64,000 bases of DNA, taken from Bacillus sp. HNG (GTDB lineage: Bacteria > Bacillota > Bacilli > Bacillales > Bacillaceae_L). The translations under genes and the position numbers were made by a program. The DNA lies in contig NZ_QUQV01000007.1 of the NCBI RefSeq assembly GCF_003400205.1, forward strand, positions 168,142 through 232,141. Reading direction: 5' to 3'. Numbering within the stretch: position 1 is the stretch's first letter; every line of letters starts with the position of its first letter. Of this stretch, positions 35,726-43,759 are shown piece after piece. A model generated the notes under the pieces. That model worked only from the letters and a program-made list of their open reading frames with translations. It was not told the DNA's origin and did no database searches.

Positions 35726-36891
35726 CTACCCACTATCTTTCCAAAAAAGTACAAGAATTAAAGCCTTCAGGAATCCGTAGATTCTTTGATTTAGCCGTTA
35801 CGATGGAAGGAGTCATTTCCTTGGGCGTGGGCGAACCGGATTTTGTAACACCTTGGTCAATTAGAGAGGCAAGTATTCAATCCATTGAAGCGGGGATTAC
35901 TTCCTACACTGGAAACGCCGGATTGCTTGAATTACGACAGGAAATTTCGGGTTATTTAAATAAGTCCTTCGGTGTTGAGTATTCACCAAATAATGAGATT
36001 ATTGTCACTGTGGGTGGTAGCCAAGCAATTGATTTAGCGATTCGAGCACTTATTGACCCAGGTGATGAGGTTATTATTGTAGAACCAACTTTTGTTGCTT
36101 ATAGCCCTATCGTTTCACTTGCAGGGGGAATCCCAGTACCTGTGAATACAAAGGCTGAGAATGAATTTAAGCTACAGCCTGATGAAATTGAAAAAGTTGT
36201 ATCAGACCGTACAAAAGCCATTATTATCTGCTCACCAAATAACCCAACAGGTACGATGCTGAAGAAGGAAGAGCTTGAAGCCATTGCGAAAATCGTGGAA
36301 AAACACGATTTGGTTGTCATTTCAGACGAAATTTATGCAGAGCTCTCTTATGAAGGGAAATACACTAGCTTTTCAAGCATCCCAGGGATGTTTGATCGTA
36401 CCATCCTAGTTTCAGGATTTTCTAAGGGATTTGCGATGACGGGGTGGCGCTTAGGGTATTCAGCGGCACCAAGAGAAATTTCGGAAGCAATGCTAAAAAT
36501 TCATCAATATACGATGATGTGTGCCTCTACAATGGCTCAATATGGGGCAATCGAAGCTCTTCGAAATGGTCTTTCTGAAGTAGAGTATATGAGAAAAAGT
36601 TATCGCCAGCGCAGAAACTTTTTCGTTTCTTCCTTACAGGAAATTGGCTTATCTTGCCATGTGCCGGGGGGAGCGTTTTACGCATTTCCATCCATTAAAG
36701 AAACAGGGCTATCATCAGAGGAATTTGCACATCGTTTATTAATGGAGGAAAAAGTCGCAGTTGTTCCCGGTAATGTCTTTGGAGAAAGTGGTGAAGGTTA
36801 TATTCGTTGCTCCTATGCATCATCCCTTGAACAACTTCAAGAAGCTGTAAAACGGATGGGACGATTCCTGAAAAATAATAACCTCGTGTAA
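35722..36891 (+). CDS. alaT: PLP-dependent alanine transaminase AlaT
   Basis: A class I/II aminotransferase of 389 residues. The PLP lysine is in SGFSKGFAMTGWRLGY (near residue 236), the cofactor Asn/Asp are in CSPNNPTGT and ISDEIYAEL, and the substrate-carboxylate Arg is in YIRCSYA near the end. In Bacillus subtilis AlaT (YugH) makes alanine from pyruvate. It is translationally coupled to alaR. A related aspartate or aromatic specificity cannot be excluded from sequence. Confidence 0.9.
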   Translation: MTTHYLSKKVQELKPSGIRRFFDLAVTMEGVISLGVGEPDFVTPWSIREASIQSIEAGITSYTGNAGLLELRQEISGYLNKSFGVEYSPNNEIIVTVGGSQAIDLAIRALIDPGDEVIIVEPTFVAYSPIVSLAGGIPVPVNTKAENEFKLQPDEIEKVVSDRTKAIIICSPNNPTGTMLKKEELEAIAKIVEKHDLVVISDEIYAELSYEGKYTSFSSIPGMFDRTILVSGFSKGFAMTGWRLGYSAAPREISEAMLKIHQYTMMCASTMAQYGAIEALRNGLSEVEYMRKSYRQRRNFFVSSLQEIGLSCHVPGGAFYAFPSIKETGLSSEEFAHRLLMEEKVAVVPGNVFGESGEGYIRCSYASSLEQLQEAVKRMGRFLKNNNLV

Positions 36892-36893
36892 TA

Positions 36894-36930
36894 TAAAAAA
36901 TGGACAAAACCAATTTGGTTTTGTCCAACA
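36894..36930 (-). terminator. Hairpin after alaT, terminator-like on the minus strand
   Basis: TGGACAAAACCAA/TTGGTTTTGTCCA perfect 13-bp stem. The T run (seven residues) lies on the minus strand; on the plus strand the hairpin is followed by ACATACAAAA. It may stop alaT transcripts poorly, or terminate a short minus-strand transcript from 36930-37030. Confidence 0.7.
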
Positions 36931-37091
36931 TACAAAAGGGGGAATACTAGAAAGCCTTTGAAACTAGTTTACCCATACATCTCCTTTTTTAAACACCATA
37001 TAACATCCCTTCTCTGAACAGTGAGTAATTATTACCTGCTTCATAATTTCAATCCATAATGGCAACTATAATGAATGTAAAAGAATCATTT

Positions 37092-37120
37092 TTGAATATC
37101 TGACCATTTTGTGTTATAAT
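37092..37120 (+). promoter_or_regulatory. SigA-type promoter of yugI
   Basis: TTGAAT, 17-base spacer, TATAAT. The repeat at 37146-37297 lies between this promoter and the yugI start, so the mRNA leader would be about 210 bases and include the element. The rest of 36931-37091 holds no credible gene. Confidence 0.6.
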
Positions 37121-37145
37121 TTTTTATTGCGTATATAAAAGTGTG

Positions 37146-37297
37146 AAGTTCAATAAGGAGGGTGAAAAAGGACCGAGTATTTCAAGGTGGCGCAGCAGAG
37201 AGTACAGAGCGTATGCAGTTAATATGTGAGGAACTCAAGAAGCAAGCCAACTCAGAAATACGTTGCGTCATTTTTGACCAAGTTTTGAACATCCTCT
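37146..37297. repeat. Dispersed repeat with terminal inverted repeats, copy 2
   Basis: About 150 bp, inverted relative to the 26.6-kb copy, sharing AAGCAAGCCAACTCAGAAAT-like and GAGGAACT segments and the end TTTTGAACATCCTC. It lacks the ~60-base hairpin module present in copy 1 and so looks like the empty form. It sits in the predicted yugI leader. Confidence 0.78.
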
Positions 37298-37336
37298 AAA
37301 AATGTGTATAAATTAAAGTTTTAGGAGTTGGGTAGC

Positions 37337-37723
37337 ATGACAGAAAAATTTGAAGTAGGAAGTGTTGTTAAGGGTAAAATTACGGGAATTCAACCTTATG
37401 GCGCATTTGTTGCATTAGACGAAAATACACAAGGTTTGGTTCATATTTCAGAAGTAACCCACGGTTTCGTTAAAGATATTAACGAGCATGTAAAGGTTGG
37501 CGACGAAGTAGAAGTTAAAATTTTATCAATTGATGAAGCAGCAGGCAAAATTGGACTTTCTATTCGTGCAACACAAGAGGCACCAGAAAAGCCAGCAGCG
37601 CAAAGAACTGCAAAACCTAAAAAACGTCCAGCACAAGCACAACCAGCTAATTCTGACACACAAGGTTTCAACACGTTAAAGGATAAGCTAGAAGAATGGA
37701 TTGAACAATCTAATTTCAACTAA
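37337..37723 (+). CDS. yugI: S1 RNA-binding domain protein YugI (general stress protein 13)
   Basis: A 128-residue ribosome- or RNA-associated protein: one S1 domain (residues 3-72: FEVGSVVKGKITGIQPYGAF, GLVHISEV) followed by a basic Pro/Ala/Lys linker (KPKKRPAQAQP) and a short helical tail (TLKDKLEEWIEQS). Its relatives YugI/GSP13 bind the 30S ribosome and respond to stress. The start is ATG 37337 (MTEKFEVG), with AGGAG nine bases upstream. Its predicted promoter is about 220 bases upstream, beyond a repeat element. Confidence 0.9.
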   Translation: MTEKFEVGSVVKGKITGIQPYGAFVALDENTQGLVHISEVTHGFVKDINEHVKVGDEVEVKILSIDEAAGKIGLSIRATQEAPEKPAAQRTAKPKKRPAQAQPANSDTQGFNTLKDKLEEWIEQSNFN

Positions 37724-37732
37724 AAACAACGA

Positions 37733-37769
37733 GAGAAGAGGCGATTATTGAAATTGTCTCTTTTTTTTA
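37733..37769 (+). terminator. Terminator of yugI
   Basis: AGAGGCGATT...AATTGTCTCT hairpin (one G-T pair) followed by a run of T residues. Confidence 0.8.
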
Positions 37770-37856
37770 CATGCACTGGACTGTAAAGGTAAATCTATAA
37801 AAGCCTATTTTACAAAATTGAGTGATATGGCATAATTTTTTCAGGAGGCGAGTATT

Positions 37857-39020
37857 ATGGAAAACTTTACATACTATAACCCAACGAAGCTTATATTCGG
37901 AAAAGGACAGATACAAGAGCTGAAGAATGAAATTCCACAATACGGCAAAAAAGTACTGCTTGTTTACGGTGGGGGAAGCATTAAAAGAAATGGATTGTAT
38001 GACCAGGTCATAGATCTATTAAAAGAAATCGATGCAGAGGTTCACGAACTTTCTGGAGTTGAACCAAATCCACGTTTATCAACAGTCCGAAAAGGCATTG
38101 ATATATGCTGTAAGGAAGGAATCGAATTTATACTTGCAGTTGGTGGAGGTAGTGTCATTGATTGTACAAAAGCAATCGCAGCCGGTGCAAAATACGATGG
38201 AGACGTATGGGATTTTATGTCCCGTAAAGCGGTTGCTACTGATGCTCTTCCATTAGGAACAGTGTTGACGATTGCTGCGACTGGTTCAGAAATGAATTCA
38301 GGCTCTGTTATTACAAATTGGGAAACGAATGAAAAATACGGATGGGGAAGTCCAGCAGTATTTCCTAAGTTCTCTATTTTAGACCCGGTTAATACGTTTT
38401 CGTTACCAAAAGATCAAACTGTCTATGGCATGGTGGATATGATGTCACACGTCTTAGAGCATTATTTCCATCACGTTCCAAATACATTAACACAGGATCA
38501 GTGGTGTGAATCGATTCTACGCACGGTTATTGAAACAGCACCAAAGTTAATCAACGATCTTCAAAACTATGACTACCGAGCAACCATTATGCTTAATGGA
38601 ACACTCGCTTTAAATAAGATGTTAAACATGGGATATAGCGGAGATTGGGCAACACACAATATTGAACATGCAGTCTCTGCTGTATATGATATTCCACATG
38701 GTGGCGGTCTTGCGATTTTATTCCCAAATTGGATGAAGCATGTACTAGATGAAAATGTAGGTCGTTTCAAACAATTAGCAGTTCGTGTCTTTAATGTCGA
38801 TACTGAAGGAAAAACAGACCGAGAAGTTGCTCTTGAAGGTATCGAGAAACTTAGAGAATTTTGGAGCAGTATCGGAGCACCGTCTACACTTGCGGATTAT
38901 GGTATTGGTGAAGAAAATCTTGAACTTATGGCTGAAAAAACAGTTGTTTATGGAGAATTCGGCCGCTTTAAAGTACTTAATAAACAAGATTCCCTTGAAA
39001 TTTTACGGGCATCTCTATAA
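37857..39020 (+). CDS. yugJ: Iron-containing alcohol dehydrogenase YugJ
   Basis: A group III alcohol dehydrogenase of 387 residues, butanol dehydrogenase type. NAD(P) loops are [13 protein letters not shown] (near residue 34) and [15 protein letters not shown] (near residue 95). Metal-ligand region [15 protein letters not shown] is near residue 196 and [16 protein letters not shown] is near residue 278. It reduces aldehydes to alcohols with NAD(P)H. AGGAGG lies upstream. The position between yugI and pgi matches Bacillus subtilis yugJ/yugK. Confidence 0.9.
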   Translation: MENFTYYNPTKLIFGKGQIQELKNEIPQYGKKVLLVYGGGSIKRNGLYDQVIDLLKEIDAEVHELSGVEPNPRLSTVRKGIDICCKEGIEFILAVGGGSVIDCTKAIAAGAKYDGDVWDFMSRKAVATDALPLGTVLTIAATGSEMNSGSVITNWETNEKYGWGSPAVFPKFSILDPVNTFSLPKDQTVYGMVDMMSHVLEHYFHHVPNTLTQDQWCESILRTVIETAPKLINDLQNYDYRATIMLNGTLALNKMLNMGYSGDWATHNIEHAVSAVYDIPHGGGLAILFPNWMKHVLDENVGRFKQLAVRVFNVDTEGKTDREVALEGIEKLREFWSSIGAPSTLADYGIGEENLELMAEKTVVYGEFGRFKVLNKQDSLEILRASL

Positions 39021-39049
39021 ATGCAAAAAAACATTCCTATAATCTAACA

Positions 39050-39087
39050 AAAAGGCTCATACTACTTGTGTGAGCCACTTTTTTTTG
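39050..39087 (+). terminator. Terminator of yugJ
   Basis: GGCTCATAC...GTGTGAGCC hairpin followed by ACTTTTTTTT. Confidence 0.88.
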
Positions 39088-39195
39088 AAAAATTTATTTG
39101 GTTACGCTTACAGTAGGTCGGCAGTATTGATTTTGCGGAAAAGTTTGGGTACAGTGGAAAGAGACTTTGAAAATACAAGGGTGGAGGTATAGCAA

Positions 39196-40542
39196 ATGAC
39201 ACATGTTCGTTTTGATTATTCAAAAGCTTTAACTTTTTTTGGAGAACATGAAATTACATATCTGCGTGATGCGGTAAAGGTCGCTCACCATTCTATACAT
39301 GAAAAAACAGGCGCAGGTAGCGATTTCTTAGGATGGGTAGACCTTCCTTCAGAATATGACAAAGAAGAATTTTCACGCATTCAAAAGAGTGCTGAAAAAA
39401 TCAAATCAGATTCTGATATCTTACTTGTCATTGGAATCGGTGGTTCTTATTTAGGTGCAAAAGCTGCAATCGACTGGTTAAACCACTCCTTCTATAATGC
39501 ACTATCAAAAGAACAACGTAAGACACCACAAATCGTATTTGTTGGAAACAACATTAGCTCAACTTATATGAGAGACCTAATGGATTTACTAGAAGGAAAA
39601 GACTTCTCAATTAATGTCATTTCTAAATCTGGTACAACAACTGAACCAGCACTAGCATTCCGTATCTTTAGAAAAATGTTAATTGAAAAATACGGAAAAG
39701 AAGAAGCTCGTGGTCGTATCTTTGCAACTACTGACAAAGCTCGTGGCGCATTGAAAACATTAGCAACTGAAGAAGGCTATGAATCATTCGTCATTCCAGA
39801 CGATGTTGGTGGCCGTTATTCTGTATTAACTGCTGTTGGTTTACTCCCAATTGCTGTTAGTGGTGCAAATATTGAAGAAATGATGAAGGGTGCACAAGCT
39901 GCAAGTGTTGATTTCTCTAAATCAGAGCTTGAAGAAAACCCTGCATACCAATATGCTGCAGTACGTAATGCTCTTTACAACAAAGGGAAGACAATTGAAA
40001 TGCTCATCAACTATGAGCCAGGACTTCAATATTTCTCTGAATGGTGGAAGCAATTATTCGGTGAGAGTGAAGGGAAAGACCAAAAGGGAATTTACCCATC
40101 ATCAGCAAACTTCTCAACCGATCTTCATTCTCTTGGACAATATGTACAAGAAGGTCGACGTGATTTGTTTGAAACAGTCATTAATATTGAAAAATCCCGT
40201 CATGAGCTTATTGTAGAAGCCGAGGAGTACGATCTTGATGGATTAAATTACTTAGCTGGTAAATCCGTTGATTTTGTAAATAAAAAAGCATTTGAAGGAA
40301 CAATGCTTGCGCATACTGATGGTGGAGTACCAAATCTAATTGTTCATGTACCAGAAATGGACGAGTATTCATTTGGATATCTTGTGTATTTCTTTGAAAA
40401 AGCATGTGCAATGAGCGGTTATTTACTAGGTGTTAACCCATTCGACCAACCTGGTGTTGAAGCATACAAAGTGAATATGTTTGCATTACTAGGTAAACCT
40501 GGCTTCGAAGAAAAGAAAGCTGAACTAGAAAAACGCTTATAA
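39196..40542 (+). CDS. pgi: Glucose-6-phosphate isomerase
   Basis: Interconverts glucose-6-phosphate and fructose-6-phosphate in glycolysis and gluconeogenesis. It has 448 residues, the length of the Bacillus enzyme. Phosphate-binding [14 protein letters not shown] is near residue 142, [13 protein letters not shown] near residue 76, catalytic Glu in FGESEGK-type loop near residue 290 and [14 protein letters not shown] near residue 315. GGTGGAGG precedes the ATG. It is monocistronic and convergent with yugO. Confidence 0.96.
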   Translation: MTHVRFDYSKALTFFGEHEITYLRDAVKVAHHSIHEKTGAGSDFLGWVDLPSEYDKEEFSRIQKSAEKIKSDSDILLVIGIGGSYLGAKAAIDWLNHSFYNALSKEQRKTPQIVFVGNNISSTYMRDLMDLLEGKDFSINVISKSGTTTEPALAFRIFRKMLIEKYGKEEARGRIFATTDKARGALKTLATEEGYESFVIPDDVGGRYSVLTAVGLLPIAVSGANIEEMMKGAQAASVDFSKSELEENPAYQYAAVRNALYNKGKTIEMLINYEPGLQYFSEWWKQLFGESEGKDQKGIYPSSANFSTDLHSLGQYVQEGRRDLFETVINIEKSRHELIVEAEEYDLDGLNYLAGKSVDFVNKKAFEGTMLAHTDGGVPNLIVHVPEMDEYSFGYLVYFFEKACAMSGYLLGVNPFDQPGVEAYKVNMFALLGKPGFEEKKAELEKRL

Positions 40543-40554
40543 TATAAATATTTA

Positions 40555-40588
40555 AAAAAGGGATTCCGATGAGTTGGAATCCCTTTTA
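40555..40588. terminator. Bidirectional terminator pgi/yugO
   Basis: AAAAGGGATTCC...GGAATCCCTTTT hairpin between convergent genes. Confidence 0.9.
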
Positions 40589-41578
40589 GCTTTTTAATAT
40601 CAAGATTTGATCGTTTGTACGTATTTCAAGAGATAGTGGAGGGTTAATGGTTATTCCTTCGTTCCGCTTTATCCCGATTAGAATTTTACCTTCTTTTAAT
40701 AAGGTCTCACTCGCCTTTTGGAACGTCATCCCAATTAAATCAAAAGTAGCATCCAAGAACTGCAACTTTACGCCTTTTAAATCCACTAACATTGAGAGTA
40801 ATGCATCAGATACCCCATGAGATAAAATACTATTTACCATGACTAAACTTGAAATCCGATTTGTTTGAATAATTTCGTCTGCACCGCCACGCTTTGCATT
40901 TTGGATTTGATGAGTAGTAAGGATTTCCACAATCGTATATACAGTGGGATTTAGACCCTTTATAGCCAATAACGTAAGGATGGAAATCATATCAGCGTGT
41001 ATTTCGTCTTTTCCTTGGTCCGCTGTCACGAGGACCATTTCCGCATCTTGAATATTAGCTTGTTTTAATGTCTCATCACGGGTTGGATCTCCTTTAATAA
41101 AATGAAAATGATTGCCTGGCATCGGGTTTTTTTCTAATGAATCATCGATTAACAGAATTTCAAGGACAGATCCAGGAGTTTTAAGAAGCGAAATCGTTTC
41201 TCTGACACGTTCATTCCAACCGATGATGATAATATGTTTTTTGCCATGAAATCCGGAAGTTCCTTCAAGATAAGCATTTTGGGTAACGAAGGTTGAAGTC
41301 GAAATGGCAGCAAAATACCTTGTTACAATTCCAGCACCGATAAAGATAAGTAACATACCTACTATTCTTCCAAAGAAGGAGGTTGGCGCATAATCACCAT
41401 ATCCAACCGTTGCTGCGGTAACGATTGCCCACCAAACCCCATCAAAAATCGTTGGAAAGTTCTCCGGCTCGATTAAGTGAATAATTGCCCCAAAAATGAT
41501 GATGACCAATAATACAATTCCAATTAGCTTTGCAATCAAAAAGCGCTTAAAAAAAGAAGATAAGATACTTGATATCAA
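40586..41578 (-). CDS. yugO: Potassium channel YugO (RCK domain)
   Basis: A 330-residue K+ channel: two membrane helices flank the pore loop with the selectivity filter ATVGYGD (residues 56-62). A cytoplasmic RCK/TrkA-N domain starts near residue 112 (HIIIIGWNERVRE) and a TrkA-C-like part follows. In Bacillus subtilis YugO mediates K+ efflux and electrical signalling in biofilms. The start is TTG 41578, with AAAGGAG upstream. The gene follows a Mistic-like gene on the same strand 39 bases upstream, as in the B. subtilis mstX-yugO operon. Confidence 0.93.
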   Translation of the reverse strand: MISSILSSFFKRFLIAKLIGIVLLVIIIFGAIIHLIEPENFPTIFDGVWWAIVTAATVGYGDYAPTSFFGRIVGMLLIFIGAGIVTRYFAAISTSTFVTQNAYLEGTSGFHGKKHIIIIGWNERVRETISLLKTPGSVLEILLIDDSLEKNPMPGNHFHFIKGDPTRDETLKQANIQDAEMVLVTADQGKDEIHADMISILTLLAIKGLNPTVYTIVEILTTHQIQNAKRGGADEIIQTNRISSLVMVNSILSHGVSDALLSMLVDLKGVKLQFLDATFDLIGMTFQKASETLLKEGKILIGIKRNEGITINPPLSLEIRTNDQILILKS

Positions 41579-41617
41579 ATTGACTACTCCTTTCGAAAAG
41601 ATGATGTTCTGATGGTT

Positions 41618-41866
41618 TTATTTTTTTTCATCTTTTGGTAGGAAGGCAAATATCTCTTTAATAATCGTATTAATTCTTCGAGTAATTTCTTCATCCCCAA
41701 AGGTTTGTTTTGCTTTTTCGATGGCATCTATGACTTCATCATCAAATTGGATGATTGGCTTGTCTTCTTCTGCTTCGTTGTAAAGCTGTATAACTACATC
41801 TAAGCCTTCATTTAATTTATCGATCGAATCACTAAGTACTTTTTTCTCATTTTCATTTAGCTTCAT
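41618..41866 (-). CDS. mstX: Mistic-like protein (MstX homologue, short form)
   Basis: An 82-residue acidic, helical protein directly upstream of yugO. It resembles the C-terminal ~84 residues of Bacillus subtilis Mistic: SIDKLNEGLDVVIQLYNEAE and RRINTIIKEIF align with IDRMNEGLDAFIQLYNESE and KLNTIIKQIL recalled for Mistic. Mistic associates with the membrane without a signal and promotes channel insertion; shorter homologues lacking the first ~26 residues are known in other bacilli. The start is ATG 41866 after AGAGGAG. It is probably cotranscribed with yugO. Confidence 0.85.
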   Translation of the reverse strand: MKLNENEKKVLSDSIDKLNEGLDVVIQLYNEAEEDKPIIQFDDEVIDAIEKAKQTFGDEEITRRINTIIKEIFAFLPKDEKK

Positions 41867-41991
41867 ACCTACACTCCTCTACCTTGATTCTTTCCTTTTA
41901 GTGTGTTCAATACCTTACTTTTTTTTGCATAAAATTCCTATAGAGTCGGAAACTATTGGAAGGAAAGAAAATGAAAATTGGAGTGAGAAAG

Positions 41992-42171
41992 ATGGATATT
42001 CGTAGAGCAAAGCAAATTTTATCTTCTTCGAATGAAGTAACCGTTCATTATCAAGGAACCTCTGTATGGATCGATAGCTGTGATGAACAAGGGAATATGT
42101 GCACCGTACACTTGAGAGGCCGGGAGCATGAAAAAAATATCGTTCCAGTAGCCGATTTAGAAGAATTATAA
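41992..42171 (+). CDS. sspH: Small acid-soluble spore protein, H type
   Basis: A 59-residue SspH-family protein (MDIRRAKQILSSSNEVTVHY, then VWIDSCDEQG), produced in the forespore of bacilli and packed in the spore core. The start is ATG 41992 with GGAGTGAG upstream; an earlier in-frame ATG at 41956 would add a non-conserved segment. Divergent from the mstX-yugO operon. A SigG-type promoter is expected, but I could not place one with confidence. Confidence 0.9.
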   Translation: MDIRRAKQILSSSNEVTVHYQGTSVWIDSCDEQGNMCTVHLRGREHEKNIVPVADLEEL

Positions 42172-42175
42172 AAGC

Positions 42176-42210
42176 AGAAGCTCCCATTTTAACGCAAGGG
42201 AGCTTTTTTA
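42176..42210 (+). terminator. Terminator of sspH
   Basis: AAGCTCCC...GGGAGCTT hairpin followed by TTTTTAA. The stop codon of the convergent tiny gene lies at its edge. Confidence 0.85.
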
Positions 42211-42327
42211 ATCCCAAAACCCACTAATAAATTTGGCGAAAATATCAGAACTGAAGTAAAAGAATGAGCATAGGAAAAAAGCTATTACAAGTCCAGTTAG
42301 TACCCAACTAAGTATCTCCTTTTTCAC
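42208..42327 (-). CDS. Tiny membrane protein, 39 aa
   Basis: An open frame of 39 codons from GTG 42327, nine bases after an ideal AGGAGG. The sequence begins MKKEILSWVLTGLVIAFF, giving one clear hydrophobic helix at residues 5-25, and ends in an aromatic SGFWD tail. Two lysines at the N terminus suggest N-in topology. It is convergent with sspH. It is too short for most gene finders; the ribosome binding site and amphipathic layout support it. The family is not recognised. Confidence 0.6.
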   Translation of the reverse strand: MKKEILSWVLTGLVIAFFLCSFFYFSSDIFAKFISGFWD

Positions 42328-42382
42328 ACACAAGCACCTCCTCCAAAATACCATTTGCAATATTGTAATGTTTCATACAAAG

Positions 42383-42417
42383 GAAAAGGTCCCTAGGAAA
42401 CCCTAGGGACCTTTTCG
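42383..42417. terminator. Strong symmetrical hairpin, terminator-like
   Basis: AAAAGGTCCCTAG-GAAAC-CCTAGGGACCTTTT, usable on either strand. It lies between the tiny gene at 42208-42327 and the short leader at 42440, with no obvious client on the plus strand. Confidence 0.7.
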
Positions 42418-42439
42418 CTATATAAATGATAGGGGGGAC

Positions 42440-42481
42440 ATGAAAAAAATGCCTCTAATTATGAGAGAGTAATTAGAGGCA
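42440..42481 (+). other. Possible 10-codon leader peptide overlapping a 12-bp hairpin
   Basis: ATG 42440 follows AGGGGGG by two to three bases and opens MKKMPLIMRE before TAA at 42470-42472. The hairpin TGCCTCTAATTA/TAATTAGAGGCA (42450-42461, 42470-42481) starts inside the peptide and its second arm begins at the stop codon. This arrangement could be regulatory for the following gene; it may also be chance. Confidence 0.35.
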
Positions 42482-42639
42482 AGAGAGAAATGAAAACTTC
42501 ATAGAATTAGACGCAGAATTTCAAAATAGGTTACACGTTTATTTTAAATTTTTTCATAGAATCTATTCATTCTATGAGTCATTCTTTTCCACTTAGTAGC
42601 ATACATTTAGGACAAGCGAAAAAAGAGGGGGAATGGAAT

Positions 42640-42798
42640 ATGGCTTATCCAGGATCAAAGGGTTGGTATGTCAAACAACTCAAAGAAAAAGGAATTCATC
42701 AACATCCAGTTGAACGTAAAAAACTAGAAACATACAAAACTTATATTCTGAGGCAATTATATTTTGAACTTGTTGTTGATAAAGAAGCAAAAAAATAA
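42640..42798 (+). CDS. DUF2639 (YflJ-like) small protein
   Basis: A 52-residue basic protein, MAYPGSKGWYVKQLKEKGI..., with HPVERKKLETYKTYILRQL. This is the pattern of the DUF2639/YflJ family, small proteins restricted to bacilli and of unknown role. The start at ATG 42640 has AGAGGGGG upstream; an in-frame ATG at 42574 has no ribosome binding site. It has its own terminator. A sporulation link is often supposed for the family but not visible here. Confidence 0.82.
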   Translation: MAYPGSKGWYVKQLKEKGIHQHPVERKKLETYKTYILRQLYFELVVDKEAKK

Positions 42799-42807
42799 AA
42801 TATGGAT

Positions 42808-42834
42808 AAAAAAGCAGCCTTGGCTGCTTTTTTT
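42808..42834 (+). terminator. Terminator of the DUF2639 gene
   Basis: AAAGCAGCC-TT-GGCTGCTTT hairpin followed by seven T residues. Confidence 0.9.
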
Positions 42835-42900
42835 GTACAATTTTCTCCAACTCTAGTCATTTTTAAAATATAATGATAGAAGAGTAGGAGGGTTATAAAA

Positions 42901-43623
42901 GTGGAAACTGTTGAAATAGATTTATCAGAACGTTTTGAGATAGCTTTCAATCGAATTCATAAAGCGTTAAGTAAGATGGTCAAGAATGTACAAGGGGATA
43001 TTTTTAGTCAATTAGTTGCGCATGGCGCGAAAAGGCATGCCATTATTCGATCATATAAAGATGAACTTTTTCAATTTGCTAAGCTCCGAAATGCCATTGT
43101 CCATGAAAAATTACGTGCTGATTTTTATATCGCAGAGCCTCACCAAGATGTGGTTGAGCGAATTGAAGAAATTGCAGAACTTTTGGAACGACCAGTTACA
43201 GCATTTTCTATTTCGAGTAACCCTGTTATCTATTTTAATTATCACTCAACAATCAAAGACGTCATCCTTGCCATTCATAATAATACGTATACAAAGTTTC
43301 CTATCTATAAAGATGGTTCGTGTGTGGGAATATTAACGTCTGGTGCCGTCTTAAAATGGATGGCGAAGCATTTAGCTAATGATGAGATTCATTTAGCTGA
43401 TATTCGTGTGGGGGACGTAATGCCATACGAAACAAAACATCTCATTGATTTCGTAGATAAAGATCGAGATATATTTAATGTCGAGGAAATGTTTGAAAAA
43501 CGACATGCCCATGGAAAAAAACTAGAGGCTGTTATCATCACTGAAAATGGCCAAATAGATGAAAAACCATTAGGTATCATTACATCATGGGATTTAATTG
43601 AAATTGACTATATTGTGAATTGA
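42901..43623 (+). CDS. HEPN-like plus CBS-pair domain protein
   Basis: A 240-residue cytoplasmic protein. The N-terminal ~90 residues are helical and contain FAKLRNAIVHEKL, an Rx4H motif (R63, H68) of the HEPN type. The C-terminal part has two CBS domains (residues ~100-155, SSNPVIYFNYHSTIKDVILA, and ~170-240, VGDVMPYETKHL, GIITSWDLIE), which usually bind adenine nucleotides. GTG start with TAGGAGGG upstream. HEPN folds are often RNases or toxin parts, but no partner gene is adjacent, and the HEPN call rests on one motif. Confidence 0.72.
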   Translation: METVEIDLSERFEIAFNRIHKALSKMVKNVQGDIFSQLVAHGAKRHAIIRSYKDELFQFAKLRNAIVHEKLRADFYIAEPHQDVVERIEEIAELLERPVTAFSISSNPVIYFNYHSTIKDVILAIHNNTYTKFPIYKDGSCVGILTSGAVLKWMAKHLANDEIHLADIRVGDVMPYETKHLIDFVDKDRDIFNVEEMFEKRHAHGKKLEAVIITENGQIDEKPLGIITSWDLIEIDYIVN

Positions 43624-43690
43624 AACGGCAGAAATCCAATAGCGGTTTGGATATCTCGGCTGTAAACAACATAAAAATTGAAAATTAAAC

Positions 43691-43721
43691 TATGCACTCT
43701 AAATAGGGTGCATTTTTTTGT
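43691..43721 (+). terminator. Terminator of the HEPN-CBS gene
   Basis: TATGCACTC...GGGTGCAT hairpin followed by seven T residues. Confidence 0.85.
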
Positions 43722-43759
43722 GAAAACAGTCTAGTTTTATTAGAAGTTAGGCAAATCTA

